From Haemophilus parainfluenzae ATCC 33392 (GTDB taxonomy: Bacteria > Pseudomonadota > Gammaproteobacteria > Enterobacterales > Pasteurellaceae), in contig NZ_CP133470.1 in NCBI RefSeq assembly GCF_031191205.1, positions 1,867,501 to 1,931,500 on the forward strand: a stretch of 64,000 nucleotides of DNA, in the 5' to 3' direction. Position 1 is the stretch's first letter; each line of letters begins with the position of its first letter. Shown one piece after another: positions 45,566 through 56,912 of this stretch. Position numbers and translations under genes: made by a program. The notes beneath the pieces were generated by a model. The model did not search any database. It was not told the DNA's origin and saw only the letters and a list, made by a program, of their open reading frames with translations.

Positions 45566-48172
45566 CTACTTTTTCCGTTCTACCCATTTTCCATCAATAT
45601 AATCCACAATCCATTTTGTGGCTTTGCCATTCTTTTCAGATGTCACATATTGATGTTTTTCTTTACGGCTGAAGCGGATAATGGCTTCATTACCCTCAGG
45701 GTCTTTTTGTGGCGCATCGGCTAAATAACGTAATTTTTCCGGTAAACGATCACGATAAAGCGCTAATTCAGCCACTTTTGCCGGTCGTGTTTCACGTGAT
45801 TTAGGGAAGTTATGTGCTGACATAAACACGCCACTTGCACCATCACGTAATACAAAATACGCATCAGATTTTTCACATTTCAATTCAGGGAAATGAACGG
45901 GCTCTTCTTTTGGTGGTGCAACTTCGCCGTTTTTCAAAATCTTACGGGTATTATCACAGCTGGTACAGCCCATATATTTACCAAAACGACCGAGTTTTAA
46001 ATGCATATCTGAACCGCACTTATCACATTCTACAATCGGACCATCATAGCCTTTAATTTTGAATTGGCCTTGTTCAACCAAATAACCATCACAATTCGGA
46101 TTATTACCACAAATATGCAATTTACGATGAGGGTCAATGATGTAACTGTCCATCGCTGTACCACATTTCGGACAACGTTTACGATCCATTAAGGCTTTAG
46201 TTTCAGAAGCCTCATCCAATACATTGAGTAATTCCGCCTCAGGAATGAGATTAATCGTCGTTTTACAACGCTCTTTCGGTGGTAAAGCATAACCAGAACA
46301 ACCAAGAAATACACCTGTACTTGCTGTGCGAATGGCCATTTTTCGGCTACAAGTCGGACAATCAATATTGGTGAGTACAAGGCTATTCGGCTTCATTCCA
46401 CCTTCTAATTCATCCAATTCAGCCGTAGAAAGTTGAGTAGAAAAATCTTTGAAGAATTGATTTAACTCAGCCTTCCAATTTTTCTCACCTGATGCTATTT
46501 GGTCTAATACGTTTTCCATGTTGGCAGTGAAATCGTAGCTCATCAAATCAGTAAAGGATTGATTTAAGCGATCAGTAACTATTTCGCCCATTTTCTCGGC
46601 ATAGAAACGACGATTTTCAATGCGCACATAACCACGTTCTTGGATAGTTGAAATAATTGCCGCATAAGTAGAAGGACGACCAATACCACGTTTCTCCAAT
46701 TCTTTAACCAATGCAGCTTCGGTAAAACGAGCGGGCGGTTTAGTGAAGTGTTGGCTTGGCGAAACCGTTTTTAGTGCCAATGTTTCATTCAAACTCACAG
46801 CCGGTAAAATTTGGTCTTCCGGATTTTTACCTACTTGTGGCAACACTTTTGTCCAACCATCAAAACGTAAAATACGGCCTTTAGCTTTCAATTCATAATC
46901 GCCAGCCATTACGGTAACCGTTGTGCTGTCATATTGTGCAGCCGGCATTTGGCAGGCTACAAATTGACGCCAGATTAAATCATACAAGCGCACAGCATCT
47001 TTATCCATGCCACTTAAATGATCTGCGAGCGTTTTTACATCAGAAGGACGAATCGCTTCGTGCGCTTCTTGAGCGTTTTCTTTACTCGAGTAGAAATTCG
47101 GTTTAGCTGGCAAATAATCTTTACCGAAATGGCTTTCGATATAAGAGCGTACCATATTTAACGCATCTTGGCTCAAGTTGGTAGAGTCAGTACGCATATA
47201 AGTAATGTAACCGGCTTCATATAAACGTTGTGCTAACATCATGGTTTTCTTCACCCCAAAACCTAAACGCGTGCTTGCAGTTTGTTGTAAGGTTGAAGTA
47301 ATAAATGGGGCTCTTGGTTTAGAACCTGTTGGTTTTGTTTCTAAATCTGTGACAACGTAATGTGATTTATTTAAGAAATCGACCGCACTTTGTGCTTCTT
47401 TTTCAGTTTTCGGCTCAAATTTCTTGCCTTTATACTGCACCACATCCAAAAGTAAGTCTTCTTTCTTACTCGTTTGGGTTAGCGCTTCAATTTCCCAAAA
47501 TTCTTCCGGTTGAAATGCTTTGATTTCACGTTCACGCTCTACCACCAATTTCACGGCAACAGATTGCACTCGTCCGGCAGATAGACCGCGTGCCACTTTT
47601 TTCCATAATAATGGCGACACCATAAAGCCTACCACGCGGTCTAAGAAACGACGGGTTTGCTGAGCATTAACCTGGTCCATATTAATGTGCGCAGGATGCT
47701 GAAACGCTTTTTCAATCGCTTTTTTAGTAATCTCATTAAATACAACGCGACTAAAACGACTATCATCGCCACCAATGACTTCGCGTAAATGCCACGCGAT
47801 AGCCTCTCCTTCTCTATCCAAGTCGGTGGCGAGATAAATATGATCTGATTTTTTAGCGAGAGATTTTAATTCGGCTACCACTTTTTCTTTACCTGGTAGA
47901 ATTTGGTAATTGGCTTTCCAATCGTCATAGGGGTCAATCCCCATACGTTTTACTAAGGCCGCACGGTCTTTTTCTGCTTTAATTTTGTTTTTTTCTTCCG
48001 CACTTAATCCTTTAGTGGAAACTGGTTTGGCCTTTTCGCCTGTGCTACTCCCTGCAGTAGGCAAATCACAAATATGCCCTACGCTGGATTTCACCACATA
48101 CTGGCTACCTAAATATTTATTGATGGTTTTCGCTTTGGCTGGCGACTCCACAATCACTAAAGATTTGCTCAT
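45566..48172 (-). CDS. topA: DNA topoisomerase I
   Basis: 868 residues. TOPRIM domain ([18 protein letters not shown]; acidic triad [14 protein letters not shown]), catalytic region [14 protein letters not shown] with the active tyrosine, and three C-terminal four-cysteine zinc ribbons (IDCPTC ... ERCK; RCPKCG ... NPNC; ECDKCG ... GCTSC). It relaxes negative supercoils by nicking and passing one strand. Divergent from the LysR gene across a 97-bp gap. Full length, with two USS copies nearby. Confidence 0.97.
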   Translation of the reverse strand: MSKSLVIVESPAKAKTINKYLGSQYVVKSSVGHICDLPTAGSSTGEKAKPVSTKGLSAEEKNKIKAEKDRAALVKRMGIDPYDDWKANYQILPGKEKVVAELKSLAKKSDHIYLATDLDREGEAIAWHLREVIGGDDSRFSRVVFNEITKKAIEKAFQHPAHINMDQVNAQQTRRFLDRVVGFMVSPLLWKKVARGLSAGRVQSVAVKLVVEREREIKAFQPEEFWEIEALTQTSKKEDLLLDVVQYKGKKFEPKTEKEAQSAVDFLNKSHYVVTDLETKPTGSKPRAPFITSTLQQTASTRLGFGVKKTMMLAQRLYEAGYITYMRTDSTNLSQDALNMVRSYIESHFGKDYLPAKPNFYSSKENAQEAHEAIRPSDVKTLADHLSGMDKDAVRLYDLIWRQFVACQMPAAQYDSTTVTVMAGDYELKAKGRILRFDGWTKVLPQVGKNPEDQILPAVSLNETLALKTVSPSQHFTKPPARFTEAALVKELEKRGIGRPSTYAAIISTIQERGYVRIENRRFYAEKMGEIVTDRLNQSFTDLMSYDFTANMENVLDQIASGEKNWKAELNQFFKDFSTQLSTAELDELEGGMKPNSLVLTNIDCPTCSRKMAIRTASTGVFLGCSGYALPPKERCKTTINLIPEAELLNVLDEASETKALMDRKRCPKCGTAMDSYIIDPHRKLHICGNNPNCDGYLVEQGQFKIKGYDGPIVECDKCGSDMHLKLGRFGKYMGCTSCDNTRKILKNGEVAPPKEEPVHFPELKCEKSDAYFVLRDGASGVFMSAHNFPKSRETRPAKVAELALYRDRLPEKLRYLADAPQKDPEGNEAIIRFSRKEKHQYVTSEKNGKATKWIVDYIDGKWVERKK

Positions 48173-48269
48173 TTGCTTACCTAAAATATAACTAGAATTC
48201 TGTAAAATTGGCGATATACTGCAAACTTACGCCGATAAAATCAAGCTTTTTTTCAAAAAGGATTTATAA

Positions 48270-49169
48270 ATGGATAAACTCAATGCAATTTCGGTTTTCT
48301 GTAAAGTGATCGAAACGCAAAGTTTTACACAAGCCGCAAACCAACAGAATATTTCTGTAGCGATGGCGAGTAAACTAGTTTCACAATTAGAAGAACATTT
48401 AAAAACACGATTATTACAACGTACAACACGAAAAATTGTACCAACTGAAGCGGGGATGCTTTATTACCAACGTTGCCAAGCCATTTTATTAGATTTAAGC
48501 GAGGCTGATTCTAGCATTAGCAATATGGCAACAAGCTTACAAGGTAATTTATTAATCTCTGTGCCGCGTGATTTTGGTTTACTTTATATCTCGCCTAACT
48601 TACCTAAATTTATTGAGCTTCACCCTAATTTACACGTAGAAATTGAATTTGAAGACAAACGTGTTGATCTCGTTGCTGAGGGCTATGACTTAGCATTACG
48701 GATTGGCTATATGCAAGATAGCTCACTTGTTGCGCGTAAAATTAGTAGCTCCCCTATGCATTTTGTTGCCTCTCCAAGTTATTTAGAAGCACGAGGCACA
48801 CCACTTACACCAGATGATTTAGAATATCACCAAGGTTTACTTTACAAATCATCATTAAATCAAGTGCATTGGCAATCAACAAAAGCCAATCAAATTCAAC
48901 GGTATAAAATTCAATCTAAAGTAGTTTCTAATAACGGTATGGCATTGTTAGAAATGACAAAAGCGGGATTAGGCATCAGTAATGCACCGAGCTTCTTTGT
49001 CAAAGATGCGCTTGCTTCAGGTGAATTAGTTGAAATTTTGTCTGAATATAAACAAAAACCTTTAGATATTTATGTGGTTTATCCAAATCGTCGTCATTTA
49101 CCGGCAAAAGTTCGCGCATTTATTGAATTTCTCGCGAGTCTCGGTTTGTGTGAGAACAGTCAAATATAA
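48270..49169 (+). CDS. LysR-family transcriptional regulator
   Basis: 299 residues with an N-terminal winged helix-turn-helix (MDKLNAISVFCKVIETQSFTQ at the start; RLLQRTTRKIVPTEAG) and the periplasmic-binding-like effector domain (LQGNLLISVPRDFGLLY; VSNNGMALLEMTKAGLG). It falls in the CrgA/DsdC-like subgroup with short linker. Target and effector are not evident; the neighbours topA and the PHP nuclease are not obvious targets. AAGGA precedes ATG 48270. Confidence 0.9.
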   Translation: MDKLNAISVFCKVIETQSFTQAANQQNISVAMASKLVSQLEEHLKTRLLQRTTRKIVPTEAGMLYYQRCQAILLDLSEADSSISNMATSLQGNLLISVPRDFGLLYISPNLPKFIELHPNLHVEIEFEDKRVDLVAEGYDLALRIGYMQDSSLVARKISSSPMHFVASPSYLEARGTPLTPDDLEYHQGLLYKSSLNQVHWQSTKANQIQRYKIQSKVVSNNGMALLEMTKAGLGISNAPSFFVKDALASGELVEILSEYKQKPLDIYVVYPNRRHLPAKVRAFIEFLASLGLCENSQI

Positions 49170-49171
49170 AA

Positions 49172-49199
49172 AATAAGGGCGGATTGACCGCCCTTTATT
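49172..49199. terminator. bidirectional terminator between LysR and PHP genes
   Basis: AAGGGCGG and CCGCCCTT arms flank a short ATTGA loop, with A-run and T-run on either side. Confidence 0.82.
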
Positions 49200-50025
49200 A
49201 TTCAAATAATGTCCAAATCGGTTTTACCTCTTCAGGTAAAAATAAATTCTTTCCTAATTCAATCCATCCGCAAGGAAAATGAAAGTCTGACCCTAAAGAG
49301 GCGGCTAAGTCATATTCATTCGCTAAACGCGCAAGATATTGACGTTGATCTTTGGTCTGTCTACTATCTGCCACTTCCATACCATCACCGCCCCATTGTT
49401 TAAAATCAACAATTAATCGACGAATCCATTTCCCTGTCATGTTATAGCGCATAGGATGGGCAATGACTGCGACACCGCCTGCTGCATGAATCGTATCAAT
49501 TGCTGTTGGAATATCTACCCATTCAGCTTTGACAAAACACGATTTTCCACTGCCTAGATAACGTTTAAAGGCTTGCCCATCATTTGAAATCTTGCCGATT
49601 TGTACCAAATAACGCGCATAATGTGCACGAGTTACTTCCCCATTGGCCAACGCTTTTGCGCCTTCATAGGTATTTGGGATGCCTGCTTTTTCTAGTTTAT
49701 GGCCAATTTCAACCGCTCTTTTTTCTCTCAGTGATTTTTGTTCGGCTAAAAGTGCGGTCATTTTTGGATGCGTTTTATCAAAATTTAATCCAACAATATG
49801 GATGCCACGACCTTCCCAATTCGTTGAAATTTCCACGCCATTAATCAGCTCAATGCCTAATTTATCTGCTTCAATTTGGGCTTCATCAATACCCATCACG
49901 GTGTCGTGATCACATAAAGCAAGCACATTGACACCTTGTTCATGAGCTCGTTGCACAAGCTCCGTAGGCGTTAAAACACCATCTGAAGCCGTACTATGGC
50001 AATGTAAATCATATTTTTTTGTCAT
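49198..50025 (-). CDS. rnm: PHP-domain 5'-3' exoribonuclease (YciV/RNase AM family)
   Basis: 275 residues. PHP metal motifs are in order: DLHCHSTASDG (7-17), LCDHDTVMG, IAHPMRY and GSDFHFP. This is the TrpH/YciV group; the E. coli member trims RNA and nucleotides from the 5' end and matures rRNA. It is cytosolic and metal-dependent. The gene begins directly at the pyrD stop and is likely co-transcribed with it. A USS sits within it. Confidence 0.88.
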   Translation of the reverse strand: MTKKYDLHCHSTASDGVLTPTELVQRAHEQGVNVLALCDHDTVMGIDEAQIEADKLGIELINGVEISTNWEGRGIHIVGLNFDKTHPKMTALLAEQKSLREKRAVEIGHKLEKAGIPNTYEGAKALANGEVTRAHYARYLVQIGKISNDGQAFKRYLGSGKSCFVKAEWVDIPTAIDTIHAAGGVAVIAHPMRYNMTGKWIRRLIVDFKQWGGDGMEVADSRQTKDQRQYLARLANEYDLAASLGSDFHFPCGWIELGKNLFLPEEVKPIWTLFE

Positions 50026-51045
50026 TTATTTAATCGCTTTCACTAATTCTTTAACTAAACTTGGGCCATGATAAATCAAGCCCGAATAAACTTGTAACAA
50101 TTCAGCACCCGCTTCAATTTTCTCTTGTGCGTTTTGTACGCCATCAATGCCACCACTCCCAATAATCGGAATTTGACCTTTTAGCTCTTGATGCAATCTT
50201 CGTATAATTTCTGTGCTTTTATGCTGTAACGGTTTTCCACTTAAGCCGCCTTGTTGCTCAACATTTTTCAAACCAGCGACGTTGTCACGAGAAATGGTGG
50301 TATTAGTAGCTATCACCCCATCCATTTGATGACGAATTAACGTATCAGCAATTTGAACGAGCTCAGCCTCAGATAAATCAGGTGCAATTTTTACGGCAAT
50401 CGGCACATATTTATTATATTGCTCAGCTAATACTTTTTGACGCTGTTTTATACTTTGCAGTAAATCATCAAAGTAATCACCATACTGTAATTGGCGTAAA
50501 TCTGGAGTATTCGGTGATGAAATATTTACCGTAATATAATCCGCATAGTTATAAGCTTTGTTTAAGCAAAATAAGTAATCATCTTTACCCTTTTCAATTG
50601 GTGTGACTTTATTTTTGCCAATATTAATCCCAATTACGCCATCAAATTTTGCCTTTTTAACATTCTCAATCGCATAATCAATACCATAATTATTGAATCC
50701 GTTACGGTTAATAATCCCTTCTGCTTCCACTAAACGGAATTGACGAGGTTTCGCATTTCCCTCTTGCGCTAAAGGCGTAACCGTTCCTACTTCAATAAAA
50801 CCAAATCCCATCGCACCAAATCCATCAATGGCTTCGGCATTTTTATCTGCGCCCGCTGCTAACCCAATAGGATTTTTAAAGGTAATGCCCATTACTTGCT
50901 TAGGTGTGCCTTGTGGACAAGCCAAAAGCTGCTTTAATAAAAATTGGCAAGGCGATTTACCCGCTAAGTGCAATGATTTAATCACTAAATCATGGGCAGT
51001 TTCAGGGTCAAGGGAAAAGATGGCTTTACGGATTAAAGAATACAT
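50026..51045 (-). CDS. pyrD: quinone-dependent dihydroorotate dehydrogenase
   Basis: 339 residues, class 2. FMN-barrel blocks are visible: [15 protein letters not shown], the substrate loop [11 protein letters not shown], the catalytic-serine region [14 protein letters not shown], and phosphate-binding IIGSGGI. An N-terminal amphipathic helix ([18 protein letters not shown]) anchors it to the inner membrane. It makes orotate in pyrimidine synthesis. Normal length. Confidence 0.96.
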   Translation of the reverse strand: MYSLIRKAIFSLDPETAHDLVIKSLHLAGKSPCQFLLKQLLACPQGTPKQVMGITFKNPIGLAAGADKNAEAIDGFGAMGFGFIEVGTVTPLAQEGNAKPRQFRLVEAEGIINRNGFNNYGIDYAIENVKKAKFDGVIGINIGKNKVTPIEKGKDDYLFCLNKAYNYADYITVNISSPNTPDLRQLQYGDYFDDLLQSIKQRQKVLAEQYNKYVPIAVKIAPDLSEAELVQIADTLIRHQMDGVIATNTTISRDNVAGLKNVEQQGGLSGKPLQHKSTEIIRRLHQELKGQIPIIGSGGIDGVQNAQEKIEAGAELLQVYSGLIYHGPSLVKELVKAIK

Positions 51046-51081
51046 ACTCGTTTATCTCTCAGGATAGTTCACTGTAAATGG

Positions 51082-51115
51082 AAAGTGCGGTCAAAATTAA
51101 CCGCACTTTTTGTTT
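51082..51115. terminator. USS-pair terminator between pepN and pyrD
   Basis: AAAGTGCGGT (51082-51091) and ACCGCACTTT (51100-51109) form a perfect stem, with T's on the plus strand and A/T-rich sequence on the minus. Confidence 0.75.
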
Positions 51116-53724
51116 TATTGCAAGGCTTTTTCAATCTTCTCAAATAAATCTTTTGAGAGATCTTCAACAGCACTTAATCGTTCTAAGGCACGTTTCATTA
51201 AGGTTTGACGTTGTGCATCAAAACGTGAGAAACGAATCAATGGCTCAATTAAACGTGCTGCCACTTGTGGATTGCTTTCATTTAAACGAATTAAAACATC
51301 CGTTAAGAAGCGATAGCCTGAACCACTAATATGATGGAACGCTTTTAAGTTGTGATTTGCAAAGCTACCCACTAATGAACGTAAACGGTTTGGATTGTTG
51401 AAGTTAAAGCTTGGGTGATCCATTAATGCTTGTACAATTTCCAATACGTTTTCATCAGGACGAGTTGCTTGTAAAGCAAACCATTTATCCATGACTAAGC
51501 CATCATGTTGCCATTTTTGTTCAAAATCCGCTAACAAGGTATCACGGCAAGATAACGAGGCTTTGGTTGCCATATTTAATGCAGCCAGCGTATCTGTCAT
51601 ATTATTGGCATTATTGTAATGTTTTTGAACTACATTGTTGCCTAGATTGGTGTAAGCCAAATAACTTAAACAAAGATTACGCATTGCTCGTAAGGCAATA
51701 TCTTCTTGCGTCACTCGATAATCTTCAAGACGAATATGGGTGTAAATACGCAATAAATCTTCTTTTAAGTATTCTGCAATTTGCACCAACATAAATTCTC
51801 TAGCAGCAGCAATACCATCTGGATCAATTGTTTTAAAGTTTTCTGCAAACTCAATGTCTTTTGGTAAGGTTAGAATTAATGTGGCTAATTCGATATCCTG
51901 TTCGTAATTTTCCAATACATGCGCAAGTGCGGTTAAAACATCAGGTGAAATCTCAAAGGTTTCACCTTGTTGGAAATGCGCCACATTACGACGCAATTCT
52001 TGAGTAAACAGCATTTGTGCTGCATCCCAACGAGCAAATTGGTTATCAGCGAATTTAAGCAAACCTAATAACTGCTCTGTGGTGTAATCATAATCCAGTT
52101 TCACCGGTGCAGAGAAATCACATAATAACGCAGGAATTGGGCGACCATAAATACCATGGAACTCAAACACTTGGTCTTTTTCTGTTACATTTAATACATC
52201 ACTTAACAATTCACCGTTATGCTGTAACATTTGTTTGGTGCCGTTGGCATCATAAAGCGCAATTTTCAATGGAATATGTAAGTTTACTTTTTCCATTTGA
52301 TCTGCTGTTGGTGGCGTAGATTGCGAAACAGTTAAACGATAAGTATGAGTTTGTTCGTCATAGGCATCACTAATCAATAATTCTGGCGTACCTGATTGGC
52401 TATACCAACGACGGAATTGTACTAAATCAACATTATTCGCACGTTCCATTGCGGAAACAAAATCTTCACAAGTTGCTGCTTTACCGTCATTTTCTGCAAT
52501 ATAAAGTTGCATTCCTTTTTGGAAACCTTGTTCACCTAATAAGGTATGCAACATACGAATCACTTCAGCCCCTTTTTCATATACAGTCACGGTATAGAAG
52601 TTATTCATTTCAATGACTTTTTCAGGGCGAATTGGGTGTGACATTGGGCTCGCATCTTCGGCAAATTGTACCGTACGTAAGAATTTCACGTTATTAATGC
52701 GATTAACAGCTCGAGAACCCGTATCAGATGAAAATTCTTGATCACGGAAAACCGTTAAACCTTCTTTCAAACTTAATTGGAACCAATCACGGCAAGTTAC
52801 ACGGTTTCCTGTCCAGTTATGGAAATACTCATGCGCAATCACGCTTTCAATAGCGAGATAATCATCATCGGTTGCTGTTTGTGGATTTGCCAACACAAAT
52901 TTAGAGTTGAAAATATTCAACCCTTTATTTTCCATGGCGCCCATATTGAAGAAGTCCACAGCAACAATCATGTAAATATCTAAGTCGTATTCTAAATTGA
53001 AACGGTCTTCATCCCATTTCATGGATTTTTTCAGACTTTCCATTGCCCACGAAGCGCGATCAAGATTGCCACGGTCAACATAAAGCTCTAAGGCTACTTC
53101 ACGACCACTTTTTGTCGTAAAGGTATCTTGTAATAAATCAAAATCACCTGCCACTAAAGCGAATAAATAGCTTGGTTTCGGGAAAGGGTCATTCCATTCA
53201 ACCCAATGACGACCATCCTCTAATTCACCACTTGCAATGCGGTTACCATTAGAAAGCAAGTAAGGATATTTAGTTTTATCAGCGGTAATTTTGGTTGTAT
53301 AGCGAGCTAATACATCAGGACGATCAAGCATATAGGTAATTTGACGGAAACCTTCTGCTTCGCATTGAGTACAAATGCCTTCACCTGATTGATAAAGCCC
53401 TTGTAAAGAGGTGTTTTGTGCAGGCTCTAGATTCGTCACAATTTCAAGTTCAAAATTGGCCGCACTTTGGTTAGTTAAATCTAACGTTAAACTTTCATGG
53501 TCTTGATGATAATGTTTGAAATCTTCGCCATTGAATTTAATGGAGGCAAATTGGAAGCCATGACCATCTAATCGTAGGTGTGTTGCTTCGTCGTTTAAAC
53601 GTTGGAAGGTTGTTTTTGCAGTGACAACGGTATGATTAGGATCTAATTGAAAATCAAGGAAAATATCCGTAACTGTAAAATCAGGTTGTTTGTAATCTTT
53701 TCTATATTTCGCTTTAGCTAACAT
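51115..53724 (-). CDS. pepN: aminopeptidase N
   Basis: 869 residues, M1 family. GAMENKG (substrate N-terminus site) is followed by the zinc motif HEYFHNWTGNRV with the distal glutamate in LKEGLTVFRDQEF. The C-terminal half is the helical bowl. It removes N-terminal residues from peptides in the cytoplasm. It lies on the minus strand, divergent from purE. Full family length (E. coli 870). One USS lies inside. Confidence 0.96.
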   Translation of the reverse strand: MLAKAKYRKDYKQPDFTVTDIFLDFQLDPNHTVVTAKTTFQRLNDEATHLRLDGHGFQFASIKFNGEDFKHYHQDHESLTLDLTNQSAANFELEIVTNLEPAQNTSLQGLYQSGEGICTQCEAEGFRQITYMLDRPDVLARYTTKITADKTKYPYLLSNGNRIASGELEDGRHWVEWNDPFPKPSYLFALVAGDFDLLQDTFTTKSGREVALELYVDRGNLDRASWAMESLKKSMKWDEDRFNLEYDLDIYMIVAVDFFNMGAMENKGLNIFNSKFVLANPQTATDDDYLAIESVIAHEYFHNWTGNRVTCRDWFQLSLKEGLTVFRDQEFSSDTGSRAVNRINNVKFLRTVQFAEDASPMSHPIRPEKVIEMNNFYTVTVYEKGAEVIRMLHTLLGEQGFQKGMQLYIAENDGKAATCEDFVSAMERANNVDLVQFRRWYSQSGTPELLISDAYDEQTHTYRLTVSQSTPPTADQMEKVNLHIPLKIALYDANGTKQMLQHNGELLSDVLNVTEKDQVFEFHGIYGRPIPALLCDFSAPVKLDYDYTTEQLLGLLKFADNQFARWDAAQMLFTQELRRNVAHFQQGETFEISPDVLTALAHVLENYEQDIELATLILTLPKDIEFAENFKTIDPDGIAAAREFMLVQIAEYLKEDLLRIYTHIRLEDYRVTQEDIALRAMRNLCLSYLAYTNLGNNVVQKHYNNANNMTDTLAALNMATKASLSCRDTLLADFEQKWQHDGLVMDKWFALQATRPDENVLEIVQALMDHPSFNFNNPNRLRSLVGSFANHNLKAFHHISGSGYRFLTDVLIRLNESNPQVAARLIEPLIRFSRFDAQRQTLMKRALERLSAVEDLSKDLFEKIEKALQ

Positions 53725-53810
53725 AATCTGCTCTATTTCTAAGAAAAAAACTCATATTAGGATAAGATTTTATGACAAAACTTGCAATGGAATTTTCAGT
53801 TTTTACCATA

Positions 53811-53826
53811 TAGCAAACGTTTGCTT
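53811..53826. promoter_or_regulatory. PurR operator upstream of purE
   Basis: TAGCAAACGTTTGCTT contains the palindrome AGCAAACGTTTGCT and matches ACGCAAACGTTTGCGT at the central 12 positions. It overlaps a possible -35 (TTGCTT, 53822) with TATGCT/TATTCT boxes beyond, so repression of purEK by guanine- or hypoxanthine-bound PurR is expected. Confidence 0.85.
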
Positions 53827-53885
53827 AAAAGTGGGCAAATATGCTATTCTACGCATCGTTTTTTATCAGATAAATTTTTAAAAAT

Positions 53886-54380
53886 ATGTCAAATACCGCA
53901 CAAATTGCTATTGTTATGGGCTCAAAAAGCGATTGGGCAACCATGCAAGAAGCCACTCAAATTTTAGATGAACTCAATGTGGCATATCATGTTGAAGTCG
54001 TTTCTGCACATCGAACCCCCGACAAATTGTTTGAATTTGCCGAAAATGCACAAAAAAATGGTTACAAAGTGATTATTGCAGGTGCAGGTGGTGCAGCGCA
54101 TTTGCCGGGTATGATCGCAGCCAAAACACTTGTGCCAGTACTTGGGGTACCTGTTAAAAGCTCTATATTAAGCGGTGTAGATAGTCTCTATTCTATCGTA
54201 CAAATGCCTAAAGGTATTCCTGTTGGTACCTTAGCAATTGGCCCTGCTGGCGCAGCTAATGCAGGATTACTCGCCGCACAAATTCTTGCTGGTTGGGATG
54301 ATGCGTTATTTGCTCGCCTACAAGCATTCCGCGAAAATCAAACTAATGTGGTATTGGATAATCCTGATCCACGTAAATAA
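53886..54380 (+). CDS. purE: N5-carboxyaminoimidazole ribonucleotide mutase PurE
   Basis: 164 residues. Motifs [10 protein letters not shown] (12-21), SAHRTPDKL and [16 protein letters not shown] are those of class I PurE, which rearranges N5-CAIR to CAIR in purine synthesis. It assembles as an octamer in the cytosol. The PurR operator lies 60 bp upstream. purK follows 69 bp later, with a USS hairpin between that may only partly stop transcription. Confidence 0.97.
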   Translation: MSNTAQIAIVMGSKSDWATMQEATQILDELNVAYHVEVVSAHRTPDKLFEFAENAQKNGYKVIIAGAGGAAHLPGMIAAKTLVPVLGVPVKSSILSGVDSLYSIVQMPKGIPVGTLAIGPAGAANAGLLAAQILAGWDDALFARLQAFRENQTNVVLDNPDPRK

Positions 54381-54396
54381 AACACCTTTCATTTTG

Positions 54397-54426
54397 ACCG
54401 CACTTTTTAAAGTGCGGTTGTTTTTT
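54397..54426. terminator. USS-pair hairpin between purE and purK
   Basis: ACCGCACTTT (54397-54406) and AAAGTGCGGT (54409-54418) pair, followed by six T's. It may act as an attenuator within purEK. Confidence 0.7.
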
Positions 54427-54449
54427 AGCTAGATTTGATGAGAAATTTT

Positions 54450-55538
54450 ATGCAAAACTCTACCCTCTATCCTACCGTTTATGTGCTTGGTAATGGTCAA
54501 CTCGGCAGAATGTTACGTTACGCCGGCGCACCATTAGACATTCATGTTCAACCACTTGAGTTTAATGCGCCAGTATTTGATTTACCTAAAGATGCCATCA
54601 TCACCGCAGAAATTGAACGTTGGGAAAAAACACCTTTAACTGAATTATTAGGTCATCATAAAAATTTCGTTAATCAGAATGTTTTTGGCTTATTAGCCGA
54701 TCGCTTTACCCAAAAATCTTTACTGGATGAACTCAATCTCTCTACCTCACCATGGTGTTTATTAAAAGATAAAACGCAATGGCCTGAAGTATTTAAAAAC
54801 GTAGGCGAAAAAGTCGTGGTAAAACGTCGCACAGGTGGTTATGACGGTCGCGGTCAATGGATTATTACTGAAAGTAATCAACGTGACATTACAGACGATT
54901 TATTTGGTGAAGTTATCGCAGAAAAATTCATTCCTTTTGATTATGAAGTGTCTATCGTTGGCGCAAGATTTAAAAATGGTGAAAAACGCTTCTATCCAGT
55001 AACTCATAATCTACAGCAAAATGGCATTTTACGTTACAGTGTGACAGATACTTCATTCCCACAACAAAAAAACCAACAAATTCAGGCTGAATCTATGTTA
55101 GGAAAAATCATGGATAAGCTTGAATATGTGGGTGTAATGGCGATGGAATGCTTTGTGGTGGGGGATAAATTATTAATTAATGAACTTGCCCCTCGTGTGC
55201 ATAACAGTGGACATTGGACACAACTCGGCTGTGCCATTAGTCAATTTGAATTGCATCTACGTGCTTTATTAGATTTACCCACTCCATCATTACAATCCAT
55301 TGCACCAAGTGTCATGGTCAATTTAATTGGTACAGAACATAATCCACAATGGTTGAACACGCCTTTCTCCCAGTTACATTGGTATGGTAAAGAAGTTCGT
55401 CCAGGTAGAAAATTAGGTCATATCAATATTACGCATACTGACAAAACGATCATTATTCAACAGCTTGAAAAACTTCGTCACGAACTCCCTGAAGATTATC
55501 AATCTGGTTTAAATTGGGCGATTGAGAAATTAAAATAA
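54450..55538 (+). CDS. purK: N5-carboxyaminoimidazole ribonucleotide synthase PurK
   Basis: 362 residues of ATP-grasp type: N-terminal YVLGNGQLGRMLRYAG, central VVKRRTGGYDGRGQW, and ELAPRVHNSGHWT (metal and substrate binding). It makes N5-CAIR from AIR, bicarbonate and ATP. ATG 54450 (MQNSTLYPTV) gives the usual length; in-frame codons at 54435 and 54438 are possible but add a non-conserved extension. Confidence 0.94.
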   Translation: MQNSTLYPTVYVLGNGQLGRMLRYAGAPLDIHVQPLEFNAPVFDLPKDAIITAEIERWEKTPLTELLGHHKNFVNQNVFGLLADRFTQKSLLDELNLSTSPWCLLKDKTQWPEVFKNVGEKVVVKRRTGGYDGRGQWIITESNQRDITDDLFGEVIAEKFIPFDYEVSIVGARFKNGEKRFYPVTHNLQQNGILRYSVTDTSFPQQKNQQIQAESMLGKIMDKLEYVGVMAMECFVVGDKLLINELAPRVHNSGHWTQLGCAISQFELHLRALLDLPTPSLQSIAPSVMVNLIGTEHNPQWLNTPFSQLHWYGKEVRPGRKLGHINITHTDKTIIIQQLEKLRHELPEDYQSGLNWAIEKLK

Positions 55539-55549
55539 TCGAAAAAAGA

Positions 55550-55600
55550 ACCGCACTTTTTGATGAATATCTAAAAACATCAAAGTGCGGTTGATTTTTA
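55550..55600. terminator. extended USS-pair terminator after purK
   Basis: ACCGCACTTTTTGATG (55550-55565) and CATCAAAGTGCGGT (55578-55591) form a long stem, followed by T's. Confidence 0.8.
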
Positions 55601-55676
55601 TCAGGTTCTTCTTGATAAAATCTATCGGCTGAAGTATAAATTTACTCATCCCACAACACATACATAAGGAAAAGCT

Positions 55677-56867
55677 ATGTTTGAACATATCAAAGCGGCT
55701 CCAGCCGATCCTATCTTAGGCTTAGGCGAAGCATTCAAATCTGAAACACGTGAAAATAAAATCAACTTAGGTATTGGCGTTTATAAAGATGCACAAGGTT
55801 CAACGCCGATTATGCGTGCAGTAAAAGAAGCTGAAAAACGCTTATTTGATAACGAAAAAACGAAAAACTATCTGACTATCGATGGTATTGCAGATTATAA
55901 CGAACGCACAAAAGAACTCCTTTTCGGTAAAGATTCAGAAGTCATTAAAGCGAATCGCGCAAGAACTGCGCAAAGTTTAGGTGGCACGGGTGCGCTACGT
56001 ATTGCTGCTGAATTCATCAAACGTCAAACCAAAGCTCAAAATGTGTGGATTAGTACGCCAACATGGCCAAACCATAATGCGATTTTCAATGCGGTGGGCA
56101 TGACGATTCGTGAATATCGTTATTATGATGCTGAACGCAAAGCCCTTGACTGGGAACATTTACTTGAAGATTTAAGTCAAGCAAGCGAAGGTGATGTGGT
56201 GCTGTTACACGGTTGTTGCCACAACCCAACCGGTATTGACCCAACCCCTGAACAATGGCAAGAATTAGCCGCACTTTCAGCAAAAAATGGCTGGTTACCA
56301 CTCTTTGACTTTGCTTATCAAGGTTTAGCCAATGGCTTAGACCAAGATGCTTACGGTTTACGTGCTTTTGCGGCAAATCATAAAGAATTATTAGTGGCGA
56401 GTTCATTCTCTAAAAACTTTGGTTTATACAATGAGCGTGTCGGTGCCTTTACCCTTGTGGCAGAAAATGCAGAAATTGCTTCAACTGCATTAACACAGGT
56501 GAAATCAATTATTCGTACCCTCTACTCTAATCCAGCATCTCACGGTGGGGCGACCGTAGCGACAGTGTTAAATGATCCACAACTTCGCCAAGAATGGGAA
56601 AATGAATTGACTGAAATGCGTGAACGCATCAAAAAAATGCGTCATTTATTTGTTCAGTTATTAAAAGAATATGGTGCAGAACAAGATTTCAGCTTTATCA
56701 TGGAACAAAACGGTATGTTCTCTTTCAGCGGTTTATCGCCTGAACAAGTTGATCGCTTAAAAGAAGAATTTGCGATTTACGCTGTTCGTTCTGGTCGTAT
56801 CAATGTGGCCGGTATCACTGAAGACAATATTCGTTATTTATGCGAAAGCATCGTTAAAGTACTTTAA
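55677..56867 (+). CDS. aspC: aspartate/aromatic aminotransferase
   Basis: 396 residues of class I PLP aminotransferases. The lysine motif is [15 protein letters not shown], the cofactor-stacking region [10 protein letters not shown], and the substrate arginine lies in the C-terminal IRYL/RINVAG part. It interconverts aspartate or aromatic amino acids with oxo-acids. TyrB-like specificity cannot be excluded. AAGGAAAAG precedes ATG 55677. It is a single gene between two terminators. Confidence 0.94.
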   Translation: MFEHIKAAPADPILGLGEAFKSETRENKINLGIGVYKDAQGSTPIMRAVKEAEKRLFDNEKTKNYLTIDGIADYNERTKELLFGKDSEVIKANRARTAQSLGGTGALRIAAEFIKRQTKAQNVWISTPTWPNHNAIFNAVGMTIREYRYYDAERKALDWEHLLEDLSQASEGDVVLLHGCCHNPTGIDPTPEQWQELAALSAKNGWLPLFDFAYQGLANGLDQDAYGLRAFAANHKELLVASSFSKNFGLYNERVGAFTLVAENAEIASTALTQVKSIIRTLYSNPASHGGATVATVLNDPQLRQEWENELTEMRERIKKMRHLFVQLLKEYGAEQDFSFIMEQNGMFSFSGLSPEQVDRLKEEFAIYAVRSGRINVAGITEDNIRYLCESIVKVL

Positions 56868-56875
56868 TTAACGCA

Positions 56876-56912
56876 ATCAGACAGCCAATAATGGCTGTCT
56901 GATATTTTTTAT
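56876..56912. terminator. bidirectional terminator between aspC and res
   Basis: ATCAGACAGCCA (56876-56887) and TGGCTGTCTGAT (56892-56903) form a 12-bp perfect stem, followed by T's; on the minus strand it lies at the res stop. Confidence 0.88.
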